Source: Dissophora ornata
Lineage: Eukaryota > Mortierellomycota > Mortierellomycetes > Mortierellales > Mortierellaceae
Direction: 5' to 3'
Assembly: GCA_025201705.1 (NCBI GenBank)
Contig: MU617015.1
Location: forward strand, 1-26,978
DNA: 26,978 nt
Part shown: positions 1-13,472 of the stretch, piece after piece
Position numbering within the stretch: position 1 is the first letter of the stretch
Layout of the letters: every line of letters begins with the position of its first letter
Made by a program: the position numbers and the translations under genes
Notes under the pieces: model-generated
The model's input: the letters and a program-made list of their open reading frames with translations, nothing else
What the model was told of the DNA's origin: nothing
Databases searched by the model: none

Positions 1-425
1 TCATCATCTATTTCCTCTCGGTCTCCTCCGTCTTCTTCTTCTACCTCGATACTGTCCTCCTCTTCCTCCTCCTGTTGCGTTGCGTCCACCTGGCTGGTTC
101 CAGTCTCCACTGTAAGTGCTCTACATACCGCCGCATACCATGCCTTCTCTTTGCCCCGGATATCTCTTCCTCCAACTTGGATCGGCCATGATCTAGTTTC
201 TCGCGTCTCGTAATCAGCTAGTTGGTCTAGGAAGTATACTCCGCACCTTTTCATCGCCTTGCCATATTTTAGGAATACTTGCGTGGGAATGACTGTTGAC
301 AGCAGAATCCTCCTGCCTTCCACCGTATGATCAATAAACCGAACGTTTCTGTCCTCCATTAACTGGCAAACTACTGTGTGTGCTATTGACAGGGGAGTAC
401 CGAAGAGGGGAGCCTTGTGTATCAC
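1..425 (-). pseudogene. Possible LINE (non-LTR retrotransposon) ORF2 fragment, cut by window edge
   Basis: The minus strand is open from 425 (stop codon at 426-428) to the left edge, about 141 codons. It contains stretches such as LFGTPLSIAHTVVCQLMEDR, KRCGVYFLDQL and TRSWPIQVGG. Wording of the type 'Y(F/Y)LDQL...W' resembles the segment between reverse transcriptase and RNase H in LINE-like ORF2 proteins of early-diverging fungi. The end nearest the window edge is an acidic Glu/Asp tract. No catalytic reverse transcriptase motif lies inside the window, so the family call rests on this resemblance alone. It could instead be an unrelated hypothetical gene. An ATG at 359 is possible but the open frame runs upstream of it. 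Confidence 0.35.
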
Positions 426-540
426 TCAAACGAGTCACATGATTAAGGCACACAGGTCCCGTGATGGTAATAATCACGTGCTATTAATTGAGTTTGGCAT
501 TGGAAATAAATATGCATTTTAATATTGCCAAACGTCAGGA

Positions 541-612
541 GCCCCTTTAGCTCATTGGTAGAGCGTTTGCCTAGTAAGCAAAAGGTAGCAGGTTCGATCC
601 CTGCAAGGGGCA
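541..612 (+). tRNA. tRNA-Thr (anticodon AGU)
   Basis: A complete cloverleaf can be folded by eye. The acceptor stem GCCCCTT (541-547) pairs fully with AAGGGGC (605-611), followed by discriminator A612. The D arm uses GCTC and GAGC. The anticodon stem TTTGC/GCAAA (566-570, 578-582) encloses the loop CTAGTAA, giving anticodon AGT, read as threonine (A34 normally becomes inosine). The T arm GCAGG-TTCGATC-CCTGC is perfect. There is no intron. The internal A and B boxes are the polymerase III promoter. Confidence 0.95.
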
Positions 613-641
613 TTCATATCATTCTGATTGTCACTAAATTC

Positions 642-646
642 TTTTT
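642..646 (+). terminator. Probable RNA polymerase III terminator of tRNA-Thr
   Basis: A run of five T lies 30 bases after the tRNA 3' end. It is the first T tract of at least five downstream, as expected for polymerase III termination. Confidence 0.45.
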
Positions 647-828
647 GCAGGTCGAGGTGCATTTTTCTTTTTGGTTCATCCCGTCCTTGAGATATCTGCG
701 AGTCTGCGGGTTCTCGGAGCTTTTCATGCATGTCCAGAGGTCGCTCCGCTGTCTGAGTTGATCCCAGGCATAAAAATATCGTTTTAAAGACTCGTAAAGT
801 AGATATGGATAAAGCATGGGCTGCGACG

Positions 829-834
829 TTTATT
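829..834 (-). terminator. Poly(A) signal AATAAA of the adenylylsulfate kinase gene
   Basis: On the minus strand AATAAA occurs about 40 bases after the stop codon of the adenylylsulfate kinase gene, a usual place for a cleavage and polyadenylation signal. Confidence 0.5.
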
Positions 835-874
835 TCTATTGTAATGGATTGTGAAGGTGGGGAAAAAAAGTGCT

Positions 875-2039
<1,165 letters not shown>

Positions 2040-2851
2040 TTTATGATATGTGTGTTATGTAGCTTGAGTAGAGCGTTGTGGAGTGTTGTGTGGTGTTGTC
2101 CGTTCAGTAAGAGCGAATGAGGAATGAGGATGAAGAATGGAAGAAAGTGAATGCAAACAGAGGAAGAAGAAGAAAGAAAAAAGAAGAAACCTCTGGAGAA
2201 AAAAAAAAAAAAAACCACGATATCTGGCTCGATTGCTTATTGATCTGATGCGATGGCGCTATATGATGGTTTTTGGGCAATTGAGAACAACACACCCATC
2301 TATGTTCTCATCCATCTCGCTCCCTATTGGCCAGACGCAAATCCGTGCCTGCCTACGAGCGAAGCGAGTGGCAGTCACCCTTTTGTTTCATTTCTCAACA
2401 ACATTGGACCGTAAGATTCTCTAGACAAACCAAGGAAAAGTCGCGTCTTTCTATCGTCTTCCAACGCAATCCTGCAAGGGCTAAATAAATGCACGCACAG
2501 ATCAGGATCATGTCGGGCAAAAATAATGCGGTCTCGCTCTTGTACCTTCTTTCTACTTTCCGTCTTGGAGTAGGTGAATCTGTCTGTTATACATGAAGCA
2601 TCAAAAAATGAAGACGTGCTGCGATCTGCAATTGTAGAATGCTGCTGGGTGTTCTCTGCTGTAGCCTCTTATTCTGCTTGGTATCTCTTAAAGGGAGTTC
2701 AGTTTGTCAATATTAGTGGCAACCAATCGATCGTGGGCCATCGCGGGATAGACTGTCTTTTTTCTCCGTACTTCGAGCAGGCGACTGAAAAAATGCCTTC
2801 CTCTGGAGTCAGGACTCCATGGTCCCCATTCTTGCAACACACACTCTCTCG

Positions 2852-2920
<69 letters not shown>

Positions 2921-3501
2921 ACCTTCCTTCTTTTTTTCTTCTTCTTTTATTTCCGTGACCTCATCGCCTCGGTTTGAATAAAACACCTGGAAAAAAAAAA
3001 GTCAGGACGTTCAGAGGGGAAGCCAGGATTCTGCTGACAAAGAACAAAGACAACGCTTTCCGCGGCTGATGACTATTGGTCTCTCGTCCTCACACTTGTG
3101 ATGCCTGTGAAGAAACCCTTTGTTTGGAGGCTAAAATTCAATAATGTGCGGCGTTTGCCCAAAAGAAAAACAACATCAGGCTCATAATGACTGACATCCT
3201 TCAAGACTGCGGATTCCCCTACGGGATGGCGGAGTGTTGGTGTTCCTGAGAAAAACAACTTGAATATCAATAGAGAGCGTGGTACAACGCCGTTGTGGTT
3301 GAAATTATCACAAAAATAGAGACGAACCTCCCCATCGACAATAAGAGAGACGCAGGATAAATCTCCCTTTTTCTCCTTGTTTCTTCATCCAAATTTTATC
3401 GCATCATAGCGTATCAAGAAGCTCCGTCATGCAGGCACTGCACTTCGATCGACAGCGATCGTTCCTTCTCGTGCAATTGGTCAAACCGCAAGTAACGTCA
3501 G
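2040..3501. other. Intergenic spacer between two divergent genes
   Basis: About 1.46 kb between the APS kinase start (minus) and the first supported exon of the ABC transporter (plus). It holds A-rich and purine-rich tracts around 2137-2214, which would lie in the APS kinase 5' leader or promoter, and a CA microsatellite. The missing first exon of the transporter should lie here. One weak candidate begins with ATG at 3187 and reads MTDILQDCGFPYG. No other coding region is convincing on either strand. Confidence 0.5.
2853..2918. repeat. Microsatellite (CATA)n-(CA)n
   Basis: Several CATA units are followed by about 25 uninterrupted CA units up to 2918. Open frames over it are pure Cys-Val or Thr-His repeats and are not genes. 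Confidence 0.98.
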
Positions 3502-6500
3502 AGCCTGCGCGGGATTCGTTCTGTCGACTGCCTGGAGGATGGGTAATGCCCTTTAAGCACTGGTAATTCACCTTCTGTTGGCCATGTAATATACCGGTAA
3601 TGTTCCTAATATTCCACCTCCCCCAATTGTTCTGCTACACAATTCAGGGTCCCACGAGTCATGAAAGATTCGACTTCACGCCGTGTTTCGAGTATAGGTA
3701 CGAGCGAAGCAAAAAACGCTGCTATTCGTTCTCCAGACTGCACAGCTAACTCAATTGTTTGTTTGTGAACAGTGCAATCATGGGAGTTCTTTCCATCCTG
3801 GGTATAATATCCTTCGTGCTTCGCATCGTCTATCTGAAGTCTCAATGCAAGCCCCATGGTCTTGGGAGAACGGCTTGGATATTTTGGCCTACGCAGTTCT
3901 GTATGAGCGGAGCAGCGCTCTTAGCTATCATCGGCGCCGTGTTCACTATCCTCGAGCGAAAAGATTTATCCCCAGCCGCCATCCTAGGTTATCTCGCCGT
4001 GGGAGGTGCTTGGGTAAAGGAAACCAGTGCGATTGATGCCCATGTTTTCTGGCAGTTAGTCTCTCTAGTGCATTTACCCTGACAAATTTATGTATTTCTC
4101 AACAACATAGTCTCTTGCGGTTCTCCTCAACTACTACGAGCACCTCTACTCGATCCGATCGTCCGATTTCATATTCTCATTCTATATCCTTACCATTGCC
4201 GCCTTGTCAATCCACGCTCGCACGCTATCCATTCTTGTGGATACATGGACCGAGGCCTCCAGACACTTGACCATCATTTCCAATATGACCGGAATCCTCG
4301 TTCTTGGGTTCACCATAGAGGCTTGGCCGCGTGAACGCACCAATGTCCAGCAGGCCAGCTCTGCACCCATCTACGAAAAGGCCAACCTCTTCGGACAGGT
4401 GACCTACTACTTTTACCAGCCTATCATTACGCTCTCTGTCAAGAGGACGCTGACCTTTAGCGATGTCGCGAACCAGTTGCCAGAGGCGATACTGACTAGA
4501 AACTGTCAAGCGCGCCTCGACTACTTCTGGACTAAGGCGCTACGAAGGGCCAATGCCTCCAGGCAGAAGGTGGTAGGATGGGGATATGAAAAGCTTGAGA
4601 GGGAATCGATGCCTCCACTACTGTTTCGAGCGGTGATGAGGTCTCATCTGCCGAATATGCCTGAAGTGGTGGCGCTGCGACTTGGCCGCGTGGCTGCTAA
4701 CTATGCAGTTCCTGCAATCCTCAGTCTGCTGTTGGCGTACTTTCAAGATGTTCAACGGGAATCTGAAAGCCGCATTGGAGACAGATCAGATAGCGAAACT
4801 AGTCTTTCTTATGGTTTAATGCTGGTCGTGGGCATGCTCTTGGCAGGGCTCGCCAACGCGGTCCTGCTAGTTGTGAGCCGACAGTACTGCATCATGCTTG
4901 GGCTAGAAACTAGATCAGCGTTGATGTCAATGATCTACCGGAAATCTTTGCGACTTTCCCCAGGGGCGAGACAGGAGTCGACGACGGGGTCGATCACGAA
5001 CTACATGTCCGTCGACGCTGATCTCTGGGGCGAGGGTGGTATATTCTTGACCATGGGTATCTCGATTCCGGCCGAGATTGCTGTTGGACTCTGGTTGCGT
5101 GAGTGACACAACCTGTTGATTTAATGTTATCCATTTTTTTATTTTATTTTTTTTTCTGCAAGGTTGACATCGAGTTTTAATAACCAGCGAGGTTTAATTT
5201 CTGTTATAGTATATCGACTGCTGGGGTGGAGCGCTTGGGTGGGTGTGTTGGCGATTGTCGCCATGTTGCCACTTCAGATCTGGCGTGCAAAAATATTCGG
5301 CAAGATGAAGCGTGAGAGATGGACCCATATGGATGAACGCATCCGCCTAACCACTGAATCGCTCTCTGCTATCAAAGTTGTCAAATTATATTCATGGTAA
5401 GCCGAGTTGCAGTTGCGCTCCATCTGTTTGTTTGTTTTATGCGACATTGTTATTAAGATTGTAACCAAACTGGTGTGATTGCATAGGGAGGGCGCGTTCT
5501 TGAAAAAGATCCTCAATATCCGTAATCTGGAACTCGAAGTGCAACGCCGTATGGGAGTCCTCTCTGCAGTCATGTCCATCGTCTATTCATCTTCAACGGT
5601 GATTATCTGTCTTGTCACGCTTTCCTTCTACGCGGTGTGGGGTGGGCCAGGTTTCACGCCCGCAGAGCTGACTCCGCAGATTGTCTTTGTGAGCATGGCT
5701 ATCCTTGCGATGCTCAAGACTCCCATCTGGAGCGCAACCGAGGCTTCATCCGCAGTGATTAGTCTCTTGGTTAGCACGAGGAGAATTCAGGACTTTTTGC
5801 TGATGGAAGAGACGGATACGGATGCCATCATACGAGAGAGAGATATTTCAAGGAGAGAGCCCAGGGAGCCGTTGGTATTAATTAAAGATGGGACGTTTTC
5901 TTGGACAAGGACAAATGCAACAGTGAGTGGTTTGGACGAAAGTAACGAATCGGATGAATTGGCAGGTTTGTTGTCAGGTCATGAGGGAGGATCTCGAGAG
6001 AACACACCGACCCTGGAAAATATAACGCTTTCGGTGGGAAATGGCTCTTTGGTCGCTGTCGTGGGTCGAGTGGGACAAGGCAAATCGTCGTTACTCAGCG
6101 CCATCATTGGAGAGATGTACAAGAGCCAAGGCTATGTCAAGACAATCGGGCGTATTGCCTATGTGCCACAACAAGCGTGGATTTTGAATGCGACCCTGCG
6201 TGAGAACATCTTGTTCGGAAAGGAGTTTGACCATGATCGATACTATCGCATTCTGCATGCCTGTGGGCTCGAGCCCGATGTGGAGATGTTACCCGCAGGT
6301 GACTCTACAGAGATTGGCGAGCGTGGTATCAACTTGTCGGGTGGGCAGAAGCAGAGGGTGTCACTGGCCCGTGCTGCCTACGATGATGCGGATATCTATC
6401 TGCTAGATGATCCTCTGAGTGCTGTCGATGCACATGTGGACAGCCATCTCTGGACGAATCTAATCGGACCAGAGGGTTTGCTGGGTAGGAAGACGAGGAT

Positions 6501-8958
6501 ATTGGTCACCCACGGGATCCGTCATTTGAAAGAAGTCGATCGCGTGGTGCTGATAAAGAAAGGCCAAGTCGTTGAAGATGGACGTTTTGACGAGCTGATG
6601 GCTACGGCAGGGATATTTCACCAATTGATCAAAGAGTACTCTGTCACGCACAGAAATCATATTGCAAATTTGCGAGCTGATCGCGCTGAAGAGGGGACGC
6701 CAGAATCCTCAACAGCGGCGCAATATGCGGAGGATCTCGATACAACTAGCCAGACGAGCACCGAGTCTGGAACGATCCTAGATGCGTCCAAGGACAAGGC
6801 TCAGCGTGATAGCACAAAAAAGAACACCAGCAGGGATTCCAACGCTCGAATCACAACGGACGAAAAGGTTGAAGTTGGAAACGTCCGAATGAGTGTTGTG
6901 AAAGCTTACATTGGTGCTCTGTAAGTCCAATTTTTATATGTTACCTGGTCTCGTTTCGTTATCGCTAATGAGGCATGCTAACCGTTTTCATGTTCATACA
7001 TTCAGGTCATACAAGTACGCGGCTCTTGTGATTGTACTCCATGTACTTACACAGATCTGTCTCGTTAGCACGAACCTCTGGCTCAAGCATTGGATCACAA
7101 TGAACGAGCAAGTGGACAAGGAGCATCCTCCATCGCTCAAATTATTTATTCTCGTGTTCGCGATGTTGACTTTGGCACACATCGCTACGTGCATCGCGCT
7201 CTTTTGGATCGCCTTCGCGGTGGCTGGAGTCCGTGCATCAGAACATCTGCATCGAAAGCTAATGGTCCGAGTCATGCGCTTACCCCCCGCATTCTTTGAC
7301 ACTACTCCGTAAGTCATGCGCGTCTCCGATTTTCAATAATGTACTGTACTGTACTAATTTATTTTTATTTGATTGTTTTTTTCCACACTTCTTTCTGATA
7401 TAGTCTTGGGCGGATTATCAGCCGTGTCTCGAGTGACCTAGCCTCGATCGACGATCGCCTACCCTGGAAATTTTTCGAAGTGACTTTACAGGGGGCTAGT
7501 CTTCTTGCTTCGCTCACCATCGTCGCCACCACGACCCCGGTCTTCCTCTTCGCGTCGCCCTTTATCTTTATCGCCTATTACATCGCCCAGAACTACTACC
7601 TGCATGCCTCACAAGCCTGCAAACGAATGTTCCGTATTACGAATTCACCTATATATCAGCACTTCCAAGAGACCCTCGGCGGTGTTTCGACGATCCGAGC
7701 CATGGGTCTTCAGGGCCGATTTATTCGTGATAACGCTGTCAAGTGTGATTTACATTCCAACGCGTTTGTAGCTTTTGGGTATTGTATCCGATGGGTCGAA
7801 ATTCAAACACAGGTCATAAGTTGTCTGATCACCCTGATGGCATCGCTTTGGTTTGTGCTCTCAACAAAGAAGAATGGCGATGGTGGCGAGCGATCTGTGG
7901 CTGTAGATGCGGCAACTGCGGGACTAGCGCTGAACTTTTCAATGAACATTTCTCAATCGTTGATCTGGTTCACCAGAACATATTGCGATCTGTACACACA
8001 TCTGATCAGTGTTGAGAGAGTTCAAGAGTTGACAGAGTTGAGGACTGAGGCACCACTGAGGACAGATCCAAACTCTGAGGCTGGGCGAGCTTTAGAGCAG
8101 AAGTTGTGGCCACCTCAGCAAGGGGGGATTCAATTTTTGGATTATTCGACTCGGTACCGAGAAGGGTTGGATTTGGTGTTGAAGCATCTATCGTTCACAG
8201 TGGCTGCTGGAGAAAAGGTGGGGATTGTGGGTCGGACCGGGGCGGGCAAGTCGAGTTTGACGCTGGCGTTGTTCAGGATGGTGGAGGCTGCGAACAGTTA
8301 CTGGGCCAAAGCAAGCGATAATAGTGGACGTGCTGAGAACGATGTCACTGGCTCTGGAGAAGGAGACAGGCAGGTTAACGAAAATGAAGATGAAATGAAT
8401 GGCGGAAGGATCGAAATCGACGGTATCGACATTTCGACCCTCGGACTCGCAGATCTCCGCCAGCAACTCGCCATCATCCCGCAGGAACCCATACTATTTG
8501 CTGGCACTGTCCGTGAAAATCTTGATCCCTTCCAAGAGCTTGAGGAGGCTGTTCTGTGGGAAGCCCTGGAGCGAGCTCATCTCAAGTCGCACATCTCATC
8601 CCTGTCCGGTGGGCTCTCCTATCAGGTCTCTCAGAACGGGGAGAATTTTTCCGTGGGTCAGCGATCGTTGATGTGTCTCGCGCGAGCGCTGCTCCGCAAG
8701 TCCAAGATCCTGATTCTGGATGAAGCCACGTCCGCTGTCGACGTAGAGACTGATGAGCTGATTCAGAAGACAATCCGAGCAGAGTTCAAAGAGAGGACTA
8801 TTTTGACGATTGCCCATCGCGTCAAGACCGTGATGGACTCGGACAAGATCCTAGTACTTGACCAGGGTAGTGTCGTAGAATATGAATCACCAAAGGTGTT
8901 GCTGAAGGACGATACGTCTCTGTTCTACAAACTGGCCAAGCAAGCAGGGGAGCTGTAG
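3502..8958 (+). CDS. ABCC/MRP-class full ABC transporter (Ycf1/Bpt1 type)
   Basis: Probably an ATP-driven vacuolar exporter of glutathione conjugates, metals or bile-acid-like substrates. Supported exons are 3502-3542, 3773-4013, 4111-5098, 5210-5396, 5487-6920, 7006-7308 and 7404-8958, about 1582 residues, close to yeast Ycf1 (about 1515). The hydrophobic N-terminal part (IMGVLSILGIISFVLRI) matches an MRP TMD0-like region. NBD1 has Walker A GRVGQGKSS near residue 679, signature LSGGQKQR near 769, and Walker B LLDDP near 791, with Asp in the catalytic Glu place, as is usual in ABCC proteins. NBD2 has GRTGAGKSS near 1341, SVGQ near 1482, Walker B LILDEATSAVD near 1501 and the H-loop in TIAHRV. 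The exon after the first NBD reads LWLKHW and FFDTTPLGRI, typical of MRPs. The extreme N-terminus is uncertain: an in-frame TAA sits before the first listed exon, so an upstream exon must exist. An ATTAAA at 9050 may be the poly(A) signal. Confidence 0.93.
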
Positions 8959-8999
8959 ACAACTACACAACAGGGACGTCTGAAGAGTGAAACCTCTCA

Positions 9000-9038
9000 A
9001 ACTGCGGAACCAAACTGCGGAACCAAACTGCGGAACCA
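9000..9038. repeat. 13-bp tandem repeat, three copies
   Basis: The unit AACTGCGGAACCA occurs three times in a row without mismatch, 42 bases after the transporter stop codon, so inside its likely 3' UTR. Confidence 0.95.
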
Positions 9039-9403
9039 AACGAGTTGACATTAAAATTTAGCGGTAGTCCCTCGTTTCATGATCTGACTTATGACTAACA
9101 TGTTTATTTTGTGTAGTCTTTTCGCGTTTGAGTGCCGTGCACAGTCCACGCGCTTCTCGCCGAAAAAACTTCGCCACCAATTTTGAAGCGAACGTGGCGC
9201 AGTCCAGGGCAAGACAGTCCAAGCACACGTGATTTTGTTTATCTGTGAGTAACTTGACTGGGTTCTGGAGCGCATGGAGATGCAGCATTTTCAAAAAAAA
9301 GTAGTGTCTGTGTGCATGCTTGTTCTCCTCTGCTCTCCTCTGTTTGTCCTTTGTTTAGGTGAGTCATGGTCGTCATTTCAATGGGGTAGCCATCAGACCG
9401 CAG
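9039..9403. other. Intergenic spacer upstream of valyl-tRNA synthetase
   Basis: No convincing gene on either strand. It holds the end of the transporter 3' UTR and the promoter side of the synthetase gene, including a CACGTG palindrome at 9226-9231 that could bind a basic helix-loop-helix factor. Confidence 0.5.
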
Positions 9404-9410
9404 TATAAAA
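9404..9410 (+). promoter_or_regulatory. TATA box of the valyl-tRNA synthetase gene
   Basis: TATAAAA followed by GGGCCC, 174 bases before the ATG. The stretch after it is pyrimidine and CA rich with no ATG in frame with the gene, fitting a 5' UTR. Confidence 0.6.
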
Positions 9411-9583
9411 GGGCCCATGCGTTGCAACATCCCTGCCTACTTTCCCACGCTCAATCCATACTAACAAACATCTTTTGTTACATCAACACCCACACTCGCG
9501 ACTTGTCACCTTTTATCAACCGCCGCACACCACACATAACAATCGAAACACAACACCCACAAGATACTTGAAAATTTCAAACA

Positions 9584-12500
9584 ATGGCCGACAACAACGC
9601 TACCACTTCTACCCCCCCTCCCGCTGCTGCTGGCTCGGAGGCTTCCGTCGAAAAGTCAAAGAACGCTGACAAGAATGAAGCCAAGCGTTTGGCAAAGATG
9701 GAAAAGTTCTTGGCCAAACAGAAGGTACATGACAACAGGCAGGAGAGACACGCCTTTTTGAATATTCAATAATGGACGTTCCAGATGACCATCGTAGCAC
9801 TCGCCCTGACAGTTGTAATGGGAAGCTGAAGCTTACGGAGGATTGCCGCTAAACCATCAATTGAAAATATTCCTGTTGATAGGCTGCTGCTGAAAAAGCC
9901 CAGGCCACCCCTGCCGCCAAGGAGGAGAAGAAGGCCAAGCCCGAGAAGGCCGCCGCCGCTGCCCCCGAAGCTGTGTTTGTCAACACTACCCCCAAGGGCG
10001 AGAAGAAGGACATGTCTCAACCTATGGCTGCGACCTACAATCCTAAGGCTGTCGAGTCTGCATGGAACGAGTGGTGGGAGAAAGAGGGCTTCTTTGAGCC
10101 TGAGTTGACTGCTGATGGAAAAATCAAGGATGAAGGTCTCTTTGTTATTGCTGCTCCACCACCCAACATTACAGGAAGTCTTCACACTGGACACGCTCTC
10201 GCCGTCTCTATTGAGGATGGTCTCTCTCGCTGGTAAGGCGAATTGTTGTAGCCGGATCACAATGGAACGCGAGCTACATCATGAATACTTACCAATATGT
10301 TTTGACATTGCGGGCGGAATATAAAAACAGGAACCGCATGTTGGGCAAGACTGTGCTGTTCAACCCCGGTACCGATCACGCCGGTATCTCAGCGCAGGCC
10401 GTCGTTGAGAAGCAATTGTGGAAGGAGAGCAAGCAGACCCGCCACGATCTTGGTCGCGAAGTCTTTGTGCAGAGGATCTGGGACTGGAAAGATGAGTTCC
10501 AGTCGCGCATTAACAACCAGGTCAGACGTCTTGGAGCTTCGTACGACTGGTCTCGTGAGGCTTTCACCCTCAGCGACAGTTTGTCCAAGGCTGTGACGGA
10601 GACGTTCTGCAGATTCCACGAAGAAGGCATTATCTACCGCGCCACGCGCCTAGTCAACTGGTGCTCAGAACTCAACACCGCCCTCTCCAACCTCGAGGTC
10701 GACAACAAGGAGTTGGCTGGACGCACACTTTTGAACATCCCTGGATACGACCCCAAGGAGAAGTTTGAATTTGGAGTCCTGATCTCGTTCGCCTACCCTG
10801 TTGAGAACTCGGACGAGAAGATCGTCGTTGCCACAACCCGCATTGAGACCATGCTCGGAGATACTGCTGTTGCCATTCATCCTCAGGATGAGCGTTACAA
10901 GGTACTGAATCGATGCCAATATGCTGCTCCAGAGCAACCGATGTCGTCTTCGTTCAAATCGCTTATTTCTATCCCGGATACCTGTTTATAGCACCTCCAC
11001 GGCAAGCACGTTATCCACCCATTCTCTGGACGCAGGATTCCAATTATTCTGGATGACATTGTTGTTGACATGGCTTTCGGTACTGGAGCTGTTAAAATGA
11101 CACCCGCTCATGACTTCAACGATTACGAGGTCGGAAAGCGCCACAGCCTTGAGTTCATCAACATTTTGAACGACGACGGCACCCTCAACAGCAACTGCGG
11201 TGAATTCACGGGCATGAAGCGTTTCCACGCCCGTGTTGCTGTCTTAAACGCGCTCAAGGAGAAGGGTCTCTACGTTGACACCGTTGACAACGCGATGACT
11301 GTCCCTCTCTGCTCCAAGACCGGTGATATTATCGAGCCTTTGATGAAGCCTCAGTGGTGGGTCAACTGCAAGGGTATGGCGGCCGATGCTCTTGATGCTG
11401 TTAGAGACGGCAGGCTTTTGATTAGACCCCAGACCTCGGAGAAGGAATTCTACCGCTGGATGGAGAACATTAACGACTGGTGCATCTCTCGCCAGATCTG
11501 GTGGGGCCACCGTGTTCCCGCGTACTTTGTCAGATTTGCAGGCGAGGAGCAAGATTTTGCCGATGGTCAATTCTGGGTCTCTGGACGCACTGAGCAGGCC
11601 GCTCGCGAGAGTGCTGAGAAGAAGTTCCCCGGTAGGACGTTCACACTGGAACAGGATCCCGACGTCTTGGATACTTGGTTCTCGTCCGGTCTCTGGCCGT
11701 TCTCCATCATGGGCTGGCCCGAGGAGACCGAGGACTTCAAGAAGTTCTACCCCACCACTTTACTCGAGACTGGTTGGGATATTCTGTTCTTCTGGGTCGC
11801 TCGTATGGTCATGTTGGGTATCAAGTTGACCGGCCAGGTTCCTTTCTCCGAGGTGTACTGCCACGCCTTGGTCCGCGATGCCCAAGGCCGCAAGATGTCC
11901 AAGTCTTTAGGCAATGTTATCGATCCTATCGACGTTATCGAGGGTATCTCTCTTCAGGCCCTTCACGATAAGCTCCGCGTCGGAAACTTGGATCCCCGTG
12001 AGATCATCAAGGCTGAGCAGGGACAGAAGATGGACTACCCCAACGGTATCCCTGAGTGCGGTACAGATGCTCTCCGCTTCTGCTTGGGTGCTTACTCTGC
12101 CTTTGGTAGGGATATCAACTTGGATATCTTGCGCGTGGATGGTTACAGGAAGTTCTGTAACAAGCTCTGGAACGCCACTCGCTTTGCGCTACTGAAGCTC
12201 GAGGAAGGTTTCTTGCCCAACGCCACGGCTGCCAAGTCTGGCCGCGAGAGCTTGGCCGAGCGCTGGATCATCAACAAGTTGAACGTTGCTGCAGTGGAGC
12301 TGAATGATCAGCTCGGCCAGCGCAACTTCATGAAGGCTACCGATGCGATTTACAAGCTCTGGTTGTATGAGCTTTGTGATGTCTACATTGAGATCATCAA
12401 GCCTATCACCGAGGGCTCGGATGTAGTTGCCAGGCGCTCTGCCCAGGATACACTCTACACCTGCTTAGAGGCTGCTTTGAGAATGTTGCACCCCTTCATG

Positions 12501-13100
12501 CCTTTCTTGACCGAAGAGTTGTACCAGCGTCTCCCCCGCCGTGACGGCGACAAGATCCCCACGATTGTCAAATCGCCCTTCCCTGTCAACAACCCATCGT
12601 ATGTTGACGAGCAGGCCGATGCTGACTTCGAGTTGGTGTTTGCTGTTGTCCGCAGTGCCCGTTCGCTCATGGCTGATTACAACATGACCAAAGGAGGTCA
12701 GATCTACATCCACGGATCGCCCGAGATTGCCAAGTTGTTGTTATCGGAGGAAGATGGCATTGCCACGCTGGTCAAAGGCAGCAAGTCTTGCAAGGTCTTT
12801 ACGGACGTTGCTGCCATTCCCGAGGGCTGTGCATCTCAATCTGTCCAGGAGGGATGCAACGTCTACCTGTTGGTGAAGGGAATGATTGACATTGACGCTG
12901 AGGTCCAGAAGATTGAGAAGAAGCTGGTGAAGGTGCAGAAGGCCAAGGATGACTTGCTGAAGAAGACTCAGGATCCCACATACTTGACCAAGGTCAAGGC
13001 TGAGATCCGGGAGGTGAACGACGCCAAGCTGAAGGACTACGAGGCGGAAATCGCGACGCTGACAAGCGGCATCAACACCTTTATGATGCTGAAGGATTAG
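9584..13100 (+). CDS. VAS1: Valyl-tRNA synthetase (class I)
   Basis: Charges tRNA-Val with valine. Four exons, 9584-9724, 9883-10232, 10331-10901 and 10992-13100, join in frame to 1056 residues, against 1104 in yeast Vas1. Introns are 158, 98 and 90 bp, all GT-AG. The N-terminus is a Lys/Ala/Glu-rich extension (to about residue 80), typical of eukaryotic cytosolic enzymes. The HIGH motif appears as [15 protein letters not shown] near residue 147, followed by [13 protein letters not shown]. The editing domain carries [19 protein letters not shown] and [17 protein letters not shown] is exact ([10 protein letters not shown]) near 655. A C-terminal Lys/Glu-rich coiled coil (last 70 residues) is the tRNA-binding arm. 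In yeast one gene serves cytosol and mitochondria through two starts; no clear presequence is visible upstream here. The gene looks intact and highly expressed, judging by its biased codons. Confidence 0.97.
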
Positions 13101-13176
13101 ATCGAGGACGTGGGTATGGTGAAGAGTGTGGCGCCAGAGGCATGCAGTTTTTAAGAAGAGACAAAGATTCGGTCCA

Positions 13177-13182
13177 AATAAA
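13177..13182 (+). terminator. VAS1: Poly(A) signal AATAAA of VAS1
   Basis: AATAAA 76 bases after the VAS1 stop codon, in the convergent 3' spacer 13101-13472, which holds no gene. Confidence 0.55.
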
Positions 13183-13414
13183 TGAAAGTAGACGCATGTC
13201 GAAAGAACTCGGAGGTTCGTCGTATGTGTATTTGTATTGCGGGTATAATCTTTAGTAGTGGCACCAAACTAATTGTGCCAGCACTGCGCGGCATCCTCCT
13301 CTGATGTGAACTACACAATCTCACTATTGTTGACGAACATAAGACAAAATCCGATGTCGAGTGGTCTGCTCGCAAGACTGAACACCTGCCATGGATTTCT
13401 TGGATGAATGGCAA

Positions 13415-13420
13415 TTTATT
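13415..13420 (-). terminator. Poly(A) signal AATAAA of the membrane-protein gene
   Basis: AATAAA on the minus strand, 53 bases after the stop codon of the gene at 13473-15319. The two genes converge and share a 3' spacer of about 370 bp. Confidence 0.5.
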
Positions 13421-13472
13421 TTTTCCATCAACGACTGTACGCCACCTTTGCAACACGCGTTTCATCTTGTGT

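Noticed and set aside
474..479. CACGTG palindrome that could be a Cbf1-type site for sulfur genes
   Set aside because: It lies about 400 bases beyond the 3' end of the APS kinase gene, not in its promoter.
2137..2986. Several ORFs over the purine-rich and CA-repeat stretches on both strands
   Set aside because: They are low-complexity translations of simple repeats.
3073..3270. 65-residue ORF on the minus strand in the spacer
   Set aside because: No recognisable family, no clear start context and no partner exons; likely chance.
3429..3563. ORF starting MQALHFDRQ on the plus strand upstream of the ABC transporter
   Set aside because: It overlaps the short exon 3502-3542 in another frame; splicing it to the next exon at the only good donor gives the wrong phase.
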